From: Tetrahymena thermophila SB210
Lineage: Eukaryota; Ciliophora; Oligohymenophorea; Hymenostomatida; Tetrahymenidae
DNA length: 64,000 bases
NCBI RefSeq assembly: GCF_000189635.1
Contig: NW_002476163.1
Span: 62,001-126,000, forward strand
Direction: 5' to 3'
Within the stretch, counting starts at the first letter, position 1; every line of letters starts with the position of its first letter. The notes under the pieces were generated by a model, which was not told the origin of the DNA, searched no databases, and saw only the letters and a list, made by a program, of their open reading frames with translations. The translations under genes and the position numbers were made by a program. This document shows, in pieces, positions 12,266 to 24,104 of the stretch.

Positions 12266-15200
12266 TCAATTGTTTATCTTGCTTGATAAGTAGTTAAACG
12301 CATCTTTTTCTGTTTAGATTTAACTATAATGAATTTTATTATTATCATTATCATCATTTTCCTTCTATCCTTATTGATTGTAATCGTTTTGTTATGAATT
12401 CATTTCCAAAGTAGTATTGAGGGAAGAAGTTGATAAGGAAACAGATTAATTTTCAAAATTTTTAAAATCTCCGTTAGAACTTTTATCAATTGTACAGTTA
12501 TTTGTATCCTCTAAAATATCTTGTAATTCTTTTTAAGAATCACTATCTTAACAGTCTAAGTAATTATTTATGACCTCTTATTTATAAATTTCTTAAATTT
12601 CTGTTTCTTGAAATAACATACTTTCAGAATTAGAATAGCATAAATTACTGATATCAATATTTTATTTTTAAAAGCACCTAAATCTAACATGATTTTGTAA
12701 ATCTATATCATTTGAGTTAAAAGATTTTTGTAATGCTAAAGGGAAATTTACCTATTAGTTTTAGATAATGTTTTTTAGCAAACGCATTAAAAAAGTAGTT
12801 TGTTTTTCCTTCATATGCTAATTTAAGGGTGAATTAAAGCACAAAACCCACTTTTCTTTAAAAATACTTTGCTCCAAAACATAACTTTCTGAGTAGTTGA
12901 GTATAATTAAAAGTTCTACTTGTTAAATATCTTTTAAGTTAGGTTAATTTTTTTAAGTATTTAAACTTTTTAGATCTAAAATTTCGTATTAATCCGTAAG
13001 ATCACTATTATCTTGATCTATAATAATAATCTTTTTTAGCTTTTAGAATTATTAGAGTTTTTAAATTTATTAGATATTGCTTTCGGTGAACAGTTTTGTA
13101 GTAAAAATGGCTCTGTTATAGATATTTTCATTAATTTTTTTTTTTATGTGAAAAGACTTATTGATATAAGAATGTAAAAGCTCTCTTTTACATTTAAAAT
13201 AGTATTAAACGAATAGAAAACTATCAAGAAAGTTTTGTAGTAAATTTTGATCAATTTTAGAACTTAAAATTTAATATTCATTTATTTTTTTAAATACTTC
13301 AAAAAAATCCTCACAATTGAGTTAAATATTACCAAATAATCTTATTTAACTTTATGTATTAGTATTTTTGATATTATGGAAAATCTGTTCGATCAATAGC
13401 TCTAATTCATAATAAGCAGTAAAGCTTTGTTGTATATCTTACTTGTAATTGTCATAAGTTTCAGAATTTTTAGAATATTCACTTTAAAATTCTAAATATA
13501 TTTTTCTCAATTCAAGAATTTAATGCTTAACTTCAATAATACCTTAAAATCTTTCACTTAAATCACGTACACTGTCTTCTATTTATATTTGATTATTTTT
13601 TATCAACTATACTTTATTTAAGAATTAAATAAGTTCTCTTGATAAATTAGACTATAATAATATATAGATACATTACTTCTTAACATATTCTTTTTAGTTA
13701 TCTGGAGATTGTTTTGTTTATTTACTTAATTTTACTTTGTATACTTTATTATAATTATTCTAAATTTTTTTATTAAGTTTGAGTATATAATCAATATCAT
13801 TTTAGGTAGGTTATTAAAAATCAAAATAAGAAATTGTTCTAATGATATTTCTTTATTGTACCATAATAGATAATTAAGAATTCTCCTTCAAGTTTATATT
13901 TGCATTTTTTATACTTAAATAGTGAAGGTTATAATTTTTATGATTTAGCCTTGCTACTTTATTGTAATATTTTACTTTTAGATAGTCTAAAATACATTCA
14001 ACTTCTTTTAAATCAGAAGATGAATCAATTTCATTATATGTTTAACATTTTTTTACAAAAGTTAAAACTCTTTTGTGAATTTTAATTATATCTCTAAATT
14101 CTTTATTAAATTTCTTTTCAAAATTGATTCCTATCAAATATGATTTTGTTAATATGAAATCTAGTGGTTTTTAATCATCAAGAATAATATATTTAGCTAT
14201 TTCTCTAAATTAGGGTGCTATTTCGGAATATTCAATGCTAAAAAAATTCAAAATCCCTTTAAGAGACCAAATATTCATATTTTTAGAATTTATAGGATCT
14301 TAATACAAAATCTAGAGTTTATCCTTATTAATTTAACAATTTTATAAAATTATTTTTAGGAGACATTTCATTAGACCCTTTTTTTAGATTAATTGATGGC
14401 AATTTGAGCAATTTATCATGATATTTTTAAACAAATACTTATAAAGCTATTTATTTTCTCTAAAATTTTCAGGATGTATAAAGTTTAATAAATATTGATT
14501 CATTTTCTCATAAGATTATTAATCTTCATCATTTTTTGCATGTTTTTCACTTTCTTCACATGATTCTACCTAATTGAGACATTCACTTTTGTTTTGAGAA
14601 AATATATTATTAATTTGTTATAAAAATTATTTAAATTAGCAATTATTTGTTTCTATTTTCTAATTTGATTTTTATTTAACTAAATCATTAAATAATTCAT
14701 AAGTTTTTTCATAATATTCATATAATTTATTTTATTTTTAATTTTAGCAATATTTTAAATATTTTTTAACACCTTCTAAATCCAATTCGAGCTTTTACAT
14801 GATGCTTTAAATTTATTGTTAAGAAAGGTTTTTAATCAAATCATCTATATCTTTAATTGTAAAAGAATAAAAAAATATTGAGTCAAACATATTTTCTTCT
14901 TCATGCTAAATGTAAAATTGAATATTTTCTTCTCTACTCCTTACAAATGTTAAACTATCTTTGTCTTTCAATTTTTTCCAATCATATAAATAAAATTAAT
15001 TTATTTTATGGTCTTAATTTTGGTCTTATTCTTATAAATTTTTTTGTATTTACTTTAAATCTAAAAGAAAGATTCTTTAAAAATCTTCCATTTTATCAAT
15101 ACCAGTAATATTTAATATATGAATTTGTGAGTTATAATCAGTGGATTTTGACTAAACATCAGTTAAATATTTAAGGAATCTTCCTTTACTTTATTCATAG

Positions 15201-17715
15201 TAATTAAGCTTTAATGAAAAGTCTTTTTAGCATTTCTTCATGCATTAACTTAGAGATTTATCTATATTATCAATATCTTTGCTTCTAGAAAGTTTTGGGT
15301 AAAAATTACTTAGAAAGTCAGGTCCATTTAATATTAATTACTAGTAATTATGATCTTATAAAGAGAAATTTGGATAAGTTGAGTTTTTTTATTAATTAAA
15401 TTTAAATCTTTCTCCTTCTAAAAACATTTATTTTAAGAAATTCACTGAAATTAAAAAAACTTCTTCAGCAATTTAACTTGAATTTTCTAATAAAGTTAAA
15501 AACCTTTTAAAAATTTGTGATTTCTTCAATGAACTGATATCTTTAAAAAGTTTATTAATACACCTATAACATAACAGTATATAATATTTTCTATTTAAAA
15601 GATATAATTTTCCTGAATCTTTAGATTTTTTACAGCTTTCTTGATGTAACTCTACAAATTATTTTAAGTAGTTAAACTCATTTTCAGTCAAACCTTTGAC
15701 TAGGTTTGGATGTTTGTTTTTATAATACTCAAAATTTTTTTGATTTTCGTCTTTAAAGCAATCACAATTTTTATTTTTTTCTTTAAACTGTTAAAATTCA
15801 CAAGCATTACCAGTACAACATACTTAATTTAAATAGATCATCTATTTCAATTAGATACTATTTATGTATTTCTTTGCCTTTTTAATTATTTTTAGCCAAA
15901 ATGTTTTATTTTCTTTTTAGTTTTAAGGAGCTTTTTTGTCCTAACTTTCTGATATTTAAAATCTCATCTCTGAGAGGAATTTTTTGTATACTAGCGTAAC
16001 AAATTTATAAGCATATTTATCATTAATTTCAAATTCACTATTAATAGTTAAGGTATTAAAAACTTTATTACTTTTAACTCTTAACATATCATCGTAAATA
16101 CCTTAGCTATAACAAGCATTAAGTATTATCAGGCTAGGATTGCAATTTGATTTTTGGATCCATTTCATTAATTATTATCCCTATAATTTTATTAAATATA
16201 TAATTTTCAACACTTGATGATGAAGGGGAAACTTCTTAAAAAGTTTAAATATAATGTAAGTTAGTAAAATATATTTATCTATCCTTGCATAATTATTTTG
16301 TGAGTAAGAAATATATATTTAGTAGAACTATAAATATTACTTTATTAAATATAATACATTAGAATAGCTAGAGTAAAATATTATTTATTTAACCAATAGC
16401 TGAAAATAATTAAATGTGGAATAAAAGAAATTAAAATATTTTTAATTTAATTAAATGAAAAACTTACTGTGATCATTTATTGTTCTCCTTTTTAATCTTC
16501 TATTTCTAAATACGTGGTGAATTTATTTGAATCAAATTATCTTTTTCCGTGGCAAATTACGTGTATAATTTATGGATTTAAAGAAAGCATTTCTTTGAAG
16601 CTTTCTTTTGTTTTCACTATGCTAATTGTGCATCCAATTTTATTTTCGTATAGAACACTTTATATTTTCTTAATTTCTTTTTCACAACTAACATCATTTG
16701 AATTCTCCTTTTTTGGCATTCCTATTAAAAATAAAATATCTACCTAGTTTTTAATCTAATTATTCTGAATTTTAACCAGGTTTTCTTTTATTTCATTAAT
16801 TTGTTTTTGTAAGCTTTGTATAATCATGTCTTATTATTTTAATTTGCTAAAAAAAAAATCAGCTAAACTAAAAAGTAAAACAAATGAAATTATACTATTA
16901 TAATCCAAATCCTGCATTCATAAATATTATTTTACTATCAGTTATAGTGCTACTTAGATTTAAATCAATCTCTATAAACTCATTTTCACTTAATTAACAT
17001 TATTAACCTTATTCGCCATCTTTTGAATAAGAAATAGGTTGGCCATTATTACAAAAAATATCTTCTTTTTCTAAACTTTCAGTGATTTCGCTATACTTTA
17101 AACAGTATTAGCTATTAGATAAAAGATTTTCTACCTTAATTACAATTTAAATTGATATTTCAGCTCTATTTCTATTAAAACTTTAGTATTTATACTCTAT
17201 TTTATGCTATGATAGATTAAAACTCATACCTTTTATTTCTAATTATCTTTTAATTCAATTTATAAGTAAATATATATTTTTTCAATTTAATTTTTTTATG
17301 AATACTAAAATCTGTATAAATTTATTTTTAATAGTTAATTTATACAATTAAATAAGGTAATTTCTCATAAATATTTTATTAATTTAAACAATATTATAAT
17401 TTTAATGTTACAAATTCTTTCATATATTTACTGCTTGGAATTTTTATTGAATAAATAAATTTATTTGAGAATTATATTAATACATAATCAAAAACAAATT
17501 TTGGTAATTAATTAAGTAGAGTATATTTATTTATTAATGAAAGTTGTGTTGATTGATAAATGCATTTTCAAGCATTTAATAAAAACATAAATTATAATTT
17601 TATTAAATATAAATGGTGTATGTTTATTTATAATTTTATAAAATTATTGAATTAATTCTTTTTTAGTTAATAAATTTTATTAATAATCCTCTTTAAAAAT
17701 ATAGAAATTTTTGTT
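12105..17715. repeat. tandem duplication, unit 2 (about 5.6 kb)
   Basis: Direct repeat of 6090-12080 with the same gene in the same orientation. It is shorter mainly because it lacks the 340-bp intronic insertion. Coding frame is conserved through the divergent sites I checked, which suggests that both copies have been kept functional. Confidence 0.9.
12266..17227 (-). CDS. CHAT-domain cysteine peptidase-like protein, copy 2
   Basis: Paralogue of the gene at 6241-11576, with start ATG at 17227 (MSFNLSQHKIEYKY) and stop TGA at 12266-12268. The catalytic elements are kept: HVICHGKRQFDSNKFTTYLE at about 16520-16570 and LIILNACYSQGIYDDML at about 16090-16130. Both introns of the 5' part are conserved in position and phase. 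Copy 2 also keeps the helical middle (ENMFDSIFFYSFTIKDID) and an acidic/Asn-rich tail that diverges from copy 1 in the last 30 or so residues (ENDDNDNNKIHYS). No in-frame TGA was met outside intron-like sequence in the segments translated. I did not translate every exon, so an undetected frameshift cannot be excluded. As in copy 1, function beyond a predicted CHAT peptidase is unknown. Confidence 0.78.
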
Positions 17716-17801
17716 TTCCTAAAAAGATATATCTAGAAAATTTAAAATTTAAAATTTTAATATTTTCTAGCTATTATCCTTTGTAATTTAAAATGTTTAA
17801 A
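17228..17801. other. intergenic spacer
   Basis: AT-rich spacer upstream of CHAT copy 2 and downstream of the first membrane-protein gene. Up to about 17715 it repeats the spacer at 11577-12080. No gene is seen. Confidence 0.5.
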
Positions 17802-19950
17802 TCAATTTTTGGAGTGTACGTTTAAGAAATTAACAATAAATGTTAAAATGATGCTTAAAAGACTAATAACAACTGATTAAATAAGTCCAAAAGTGATTTT
17901 AATGCCTAACAGTTTAATAGGGTGATTAATAGAGTCAAATTTAACATCTTGTATTTAATCTTCATAGTCTCTTAATAATTCTTGAGTATAAGTTATTGGA
18001 TTCCCCTATGATTTATACTTTGCTTCTTATTATATTTTTGAAATTCCAATATTGTAGATAAAACTGTGGCTTTTATAATCCTCTTTAAAAAATTTCTACT
18101 TATTTCTATATATATCACCAATAATAGATTTATTTTGCCTTAAGATATTTTGATGCTTTTAAAAAGACTCATTTACCTATGAGCAATAATAGCATAACAT
18201 TAATATGATTAGAAACAAGAAAGCAGTGTCTGATAAAATAATAACTACAAAACAAGCTTCTAATTTTATAACTTTAAAAGTACCTAATCCAAGCAAAGTT
18301 ATTAGAATTAACATGATTATAAAGAATATACTAAACAAAGCTTAAACTCTTAAGAAGTAACTTTTTCCATACTCTAAGCAGACTTATCTAATAAGCTACC
18401 AAGCTTTTAAGGTTTCAATTTTAAATATATTAATTGTAGGGTATATCTTAAAGCTATCAATATTTCTAGGTTTCCTAGGGGATATCATAAAGGCTAGCTA
18501 ATACTATTAAAAAACCTTCCTTTTGATATCTAAAAATCCATACATAAGCTATAATACGCAATAAAAATATATTTAACGAGTATTCCAAGCAACTCCAATC
18601 ATGATAACGTATTCTTGCCATTAATAAGATGAAGGATATTTACCTTCAATTAGTCTAAATACAATTGGTAATATTGCTTTATAAATTCCAAATCCTTGGC
18701 AAAAGTAGTAGACATACTTATAAATAAATAAATTATCTTCTTTAAATTTAACAACAAACTCTTTCATAATAGTGTATCCAAATAAACTTGCCTAATCAGG
18801 AACTGTAATTGTGCTATTTTCAGATACGAAAGGTTTAGTAGAATGCCACTTTTCCAAATCTTTCAAATATTATTGATCATTTTAAATAGTTTCTAAATCG
18901 AGATCACACATAAATTCTAAGAAAAACATGCTTGGGTCAATATCGTAAGCCCTCAAACAAAAATAAGTTTCATCATGAATTATCTTTTTATTATTTTTTA
19001 TTTTATATGTAAATAAATAAATAAATATTTAAAATTAGAAAGCTTGTTACTTTATCTGTTTGATTAGCCCAACTTGCTAAGTAGAAATCTGAATAGATTT
19101 CTTCTAAAGTTAGGTTATGCTACTTGATAACTTTAATTTTGACAGGATCATACATGGCATATTTAATTCCTATAACTAAACAACGAGAGATAACTACAGC
19201 AATCTCCATCATCACTTCAGCTTAAAAATAAATGTTTGGACAGTCCATCAGATAATACAAAGCATATGAACAAAAAGTGAATAGAAAAAAAATGGTTTGA
19301 TAAAACAAAGGTAAGCTTATCATAGAGAAAATGAGATTGTTGGGTAAACTTTTACCAAAGCGCTTAATAATTAAAACTGAAAGTGGTCCACAAATTATGT
19401 AGAACAAAATATGATAAAAAGTAAATTCAAAGAAGTAGTTCCACCTAAACTTAGCAAAATAACTCTTATATTTTGTGATATCAGCTTTCACTTTATTATA
19501 TTACTAATCTATCAAAGACTGTTTATCTTACATAAAATATTATTCCTTGAAAATACTTGATTGTGAGTTAAATAACTTTAATGAGTAGCGATTATCTGAT
19601 AACTTTTTCTTCGATAAATCATAATATAATTCTGGTTAATCTTCTCTTTTCGTTTCTATACCTCTAAGAATTATCTATTAATCTTCTACTTTATCATTAC
19701 TACTATTCTTATTTGGTAAAGACTTTACCTACGGGCACTTTAAAAAATTATTTTAGCTTTTATTTTATAATATTTCTCTTTCAGTTCTTGATTTAAAATA
19801 AGGTTCACAATCAAAAGATAAACTTTATATTTTTTCCATCTCATTTTACATAAATTACTAATTTAATTCTTTGCTTTCATCTTTGCTTTTCCAATCTTTA
19901 TAATAAATTATATTAATAAAAATGGTAATAAGCTCAAATTTTTTTACCAT
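17802..19950 (-). CDS. multi-pass membrane protein A (unknown family)
   Basis: About 690 residues. Start is ATG at 19950 (MVKKFELITIFINI) and stop is TGA at 17802-17804 (..VNFLNVHSKN). One intron lies near 18988-19052 (exon joint NQTDK/IIHDETYF). A charged Gln/Ser/Lys-rich N-terminal region of about 160 residues precedes several strongly hydrophobic segments: EFTFYHILFYIICGPLSVLI, SMISLPLFYQTIFFLFTF, VALFSIFFIIMLILI-like, FLFLIILMLCYYC and GLIQSVVISLLSIILTFIV. Between the second and third groups sits a soluble region of about 200 residues (PSMFFLEFMCDLDLE..SENSTITVPDQ). A paralogue with the same architecture lies immediately upstream at 21103-23354. I recognise no named family. A transporter, channel or receptor role would be guesswork. 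Expected location is a cellular membrane. Confidence 0.75.
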
Positions 19951-21102
19951 TAAAGTCTGCTGTTTTGCTAGGAATGTATTACAATTTAGTTAACTTTTAT
20001 TTACACTTTTCAAAATCTTATTTTCCCGGGCTATTCATATTTTATGATTTTGTGAAAGAAGATTTGTTTAGTACTTCATTCATAAATAATTTCAAAAACT
20101 TTAATTATATTTATAACTTTACTATCTAAAAAATTATGATGAATGAATTATTAATTCTAATATTTCAACCTTAAAAAAGTCAAATAAATAATTTATAATT
20201 ACAGATTTTTGCATTATTTTTCTATAACTAACTAACTGACTAAGAAAGAATTGAATTAAGATCTAAAATTGGAAAATATATTTAGTATTTATTATAATAT
20301 TTAAAAATTTAAATTATAAAATAGTTATAAAAACCAAATAAAATCCCATATATAATTATTATATGTAAATATTATTCAAACTTCTCAATTTATTAAATAT
20401 TAAATCTTATAAAAAGTTAAAATATATTAATTTTTTTACGTAATCAATATTATGCCTTTGTATTTATAATACAATTTTAATATAGATTGAAATATTTTAA
20501 TTTTTAATTAAAAAATATTGCTTATTTATTATTCAATTTTATTTAAAATAATATTTTTACATCCTATAAATTCTTTTTTCAGCTTTCAAAAATCAATAAT
20601 TTAGAAATTGAAATTTTTATTTTGTTATTAATATGAAGGAAAACAAAAAATTTCAAAATACTTAAAAGAATAATATGTGAAATATTCAAATAAATATAAT
20701 TGAAATAATTATCAATAATTCTTGAACCTAAAATCCTTTATTACAATTTTTTTTTCTATAACTAAACAAAATTAAATCATATTTTATGAGCAAACACTAA
20801 AAACATGAAAAAAATACTGTACAATTAAGCATACTATAAATAGTTAATCAACAAATAACTCTTGATTTAATTAGCTATTGTAATGTAAATTTATAATAAT
20901 AATATAACTAAAATTTTATAAAAATAATTTATTTATTAATTAATAATTAATTGATTTTTATAATAAAAAATTTCAATTTTAGAGTCAGTTTATTTTTAAA
21001 ATTACTGATCTCTCTTTGATTTACTTATTTATTGTAATTTGCCAAGACATCGATGGATAGCCAGCCTTCCTAATTTTATTTATTTAATTAATTCATTTTT
21101 GT
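19951..21102. other. intergenic spacer, about 1.15 kb
   Basis: Very AT-rich and non-coding in code 6, rich in TTATTA/AATAAA runs. It must contain the promoter of membrane protein A and the 3' end of membrane protein B. No RNA gene or organised repeat is seen. Confidence 0.5.
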
Positions 21103-23354
21103 TCAATCTTTAGTTCGCTACTTTAAGAAACTAGCTACAAATGTTACTAAAATACTAAAAAGTGTGATTGTAACTGATTATATTAACCCAAAAGTAATTT
21201 TTATTCCTAAAATTTTAATTGGATTATTTTAGAAATCATACTGCAAATCTTCAATTTAGTCATCATAATCTCTCAGAAGTTCTAAAGTATATAGGCTTGG
21301 GTCTTATTAGTAAAAGTAAATGGTTTCTTATTTTATTTTTTAGATTCCAACATTATATATAAAGTTTTAGCTTTTCAGAGAATCAGAGAAATATTTATGC
21401 CTATTTCTATAGATGTCACTGATAATAGATTTATTTCCTTTCAAAATATTTTCATGCACTAAAAAGGATTAGTTTACTTTACAGCAATAATAGCATAACA
21501 TTAAAATAATAATAAATAAGAAACTTGTGTCAGATATTATGATGGTTATAAAACAAACTTCTAGCTTTGTTATTTTAAAAATAGCTAAACCGAGCATAGT
21601 GATAAATATAAGCATAACAATAAATAATAAACCAAAGACAGCTTAAACTCTAACGTAATAGCTTCTTCCATACTCTAAGCATACTTATCTTACATATTGC
21701 CATGCTTTCAAAGTGCTAATTTTAAAAATGTTGATTGTGGGGAATATTTTAAAGTGATCTATATTCCTGATTTTTCTTGGAGCAATCATAAAAGCTAATT
21801 ATTCTTGTTGAAAAAGCTTTCTTTTGATATCTAAAAAGCCATATATTAGTTAAAGCACAGTGTAGAAATATATTTACCTAGTGTTCCAAGCCACTCCAAA
21901 CATAATTATATACTCATACCAATAGTAATTTTAAGGATATTTACCTTCAATAAATCTAAATATAATTGGAAGAGTAGCTTTGTAAATTGCAAATCCTTAA
22001 GAAAAATAATAGGCATATTTGAAGATAAATTCGTTTTCTTTTTTAAATTAAATAGAAAACTCTTTCATAATAGAATATCCATATATACTCACTTATCCAG
22101 GGACTGTAATCGTATTATTTTCTGGTACGAATTAATTCTTACTAGAAGTATGATATACTTCTAAATCAGCTAAATATTATGAGGCATTTTTCAAAGTTTC
22201 GCTATCAGTTTCTCCTATAAATTCTAAAAAAAACATACTTGGATCTATATCATAAACTCTGAGTCCAAAATAAGTTTCATTATGAATAATCTTTTATTTA
22301 AAATTTATAAAATATAAACTTACGTTGAAAGTATTTATAAATAATTTAATTAGTTGGTTACCTTATCAGTTTAATTTGCCCAATCAACTAAGTAGAAATC
22401 TGAAAAGATTTCTTTTAGAGTAAGATTTTCATTTTTTATCACTCTAATCTTAACAGGATCAAAAGTAGCATATTTTATTGCAATCGAAATACAACGAATT
22501 AATATCACTGCTATTTCTAACATTACTTCTGATTGAAAGTAGATGTTTGGACAATCAAAGACATAATAAAAAGTATAGGCGCAAAATGTAAAAACGAAGA
22601 ATACAATTTGATAAAATTAAGGCTAACTTCTTAGAGTGAATATGAGATTGTTTGGTAGGCTTTTACCAAATAATTTGATGATAAATACTGACAGAGGCCC
22701 ACATACTACGAAGAAAAGAAAATGATAAAATGAGAATTCGAATAAATATTTCCACCTAAATTTAATAAAGTAGCTTTTATACTGTGTGATGTCTGCTTTG
22801 ACTCTATTATATTACTCTTCAATATTTGATTCTTTGTCTTACTTAAAGTATCCCTCATCAGAGAATGTTGAAGCAGATTCGAACAAATTCAAAGTGAAGA
22901 TCCTCTCTCTTAGTTTTTATTTTTTTTGTATTGTTGTTGTATTTTCTTACTTAGAGTTATTTTGATTAGTCTCTGTTTAGATAGTATCAAGCTTTTGGAC
23001 TTGCTCTTTATTGATTTCTTCAAAATTATTGATAGGAATACTTAATGATGATAAATTTTTGTACTTTTGCTGAGCGTTAAACTAACTCTCTAGTTAAATT
23101 AGGACTTCTGTCTTTTATTTTGTTTAGTCTTCTTCGTTAGATTCACTACTAAATTTTTTAATCATGTCTTATAAGTTTAACTTCATGAGATCGTTACTTT
23201 CATCTTTTTATTGCATACCTTTTTAGTTAAAAAATGTTTCATTATTTTAGCTTAAAAAGGGAAAATAATTTTCATTTTAAACCTTGCAAATCACCCTTAG
23301 GTATGCTTTATATATTTTACAGTTTTACGAGAAGTGATTTGCTTTTTGAATCAT
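21103..23354 (-). CDS. multi-pass membrane protein B, paralogue of A
   Basis: About 710-730 residues, with stop TGA at 21103-21105 (..VASFLKQRTKD). Two in-frame starts are possible: ATG at 23354 (MIQKANHFSQNC), just after an upstream in-frame TGA, or ATG at 23216 (MQQKDESNDLMK). The KDES motif just after the second start matches KDES in protein A. The longer form is listed because similarity may extend upstream of that motif. Shared blocks with A include KADIT.YKSYF.KFRW, the C-terminal PIK.LGIKITFGLIQSV and the late hydrophobic helices. One intron lies near 22290-22360, at the same place as in A. The N-terminal 170 or so residues are Gln/Asn/Ser/Glu-rich and poorly conserved. A and B form a same-strand tandem pair with a repeat unit of about 3.3 kb. 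The function is unknown. Confidence 0.72.
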
Positions 23355-24104
23355 ATATATTGACCTAAGATTTTTCTTAGCTGCTTCTTTAAATTATTGA
23401 AAAATTAAATCCTTCTCCTATCATTTTAGAAAGTTTATTATTTTTCTTAATTTTTACGATTTGTAAGCAAAAAAATTATCTATTTAATCATAAAATTGAT
23501 TGAAAATATAAGATTAATTTGGCAATTCACTCTTTAATAACAGATTTCTATACTAACTTTGTAAATGCTAAAATTTGTTTTCTTAAAATATTTGTGAAAA
23601 TTCACATTAATTAATTCTAATAAATTTAATTATTCGTAAAAATCAATATTTTTTCTTTCTCCAAATCATATTTTAAATCGTAAATACCCATCTATTTCTA
23701 TATGATATACATTTACTTTAATGAACTGATTCCAATAAAAAAAATATGTCATTATTTAGGTATTTTTAATTTTATTCACAAAATTTTTTAAATAAATAAT
23801 TTAGAAATAGTGCGTATTGTATTTATTAAATGGATATCAATTTTTCAAATAAAGTAAGTAAGTAAGTTAAAGTTATTGATTTTTTTATCAAAAAATAATT
23901 TATTTTATTTGCAATTCTAACAAATCATTTTTTTGAATAATTTTTGTTAATTTATAATTTAATATTTTAATTTATTTGAGGGTATATCTTTAGAAAAATT
24001 TAAATAAATAACTATAAATTTTTGAGCCTTATGAAGATACTTTAATATCTGGATAATAAAAGCATTATTTAATTTATAAAGTTTTCAAATAATTATACAA
24101 GGTA
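23355..24104. other. divergent intergenic region
   Basis: AT-rich spacer between the minus-strand membrane protein B and the plus-strand coiled-coil gene, so it should contain two promoters facing apart. A short AAGT microsatellite lies at about 23849-23864. No ORF or RNA gene is recognised. Confidence 0.5.

Noticed and set aside
7917..14085. Plus-strand ORFs at 7917-8102 and 13900-14085 (both MHFLYLNSEGYN..), and at 8892-9122 and 14878-15108, are conserved between the two repeat units.
   Set aside because: They are antisense to the CHAT coding exons. Their conservation is explained by the duplication and by selection on the minus-strand frame.
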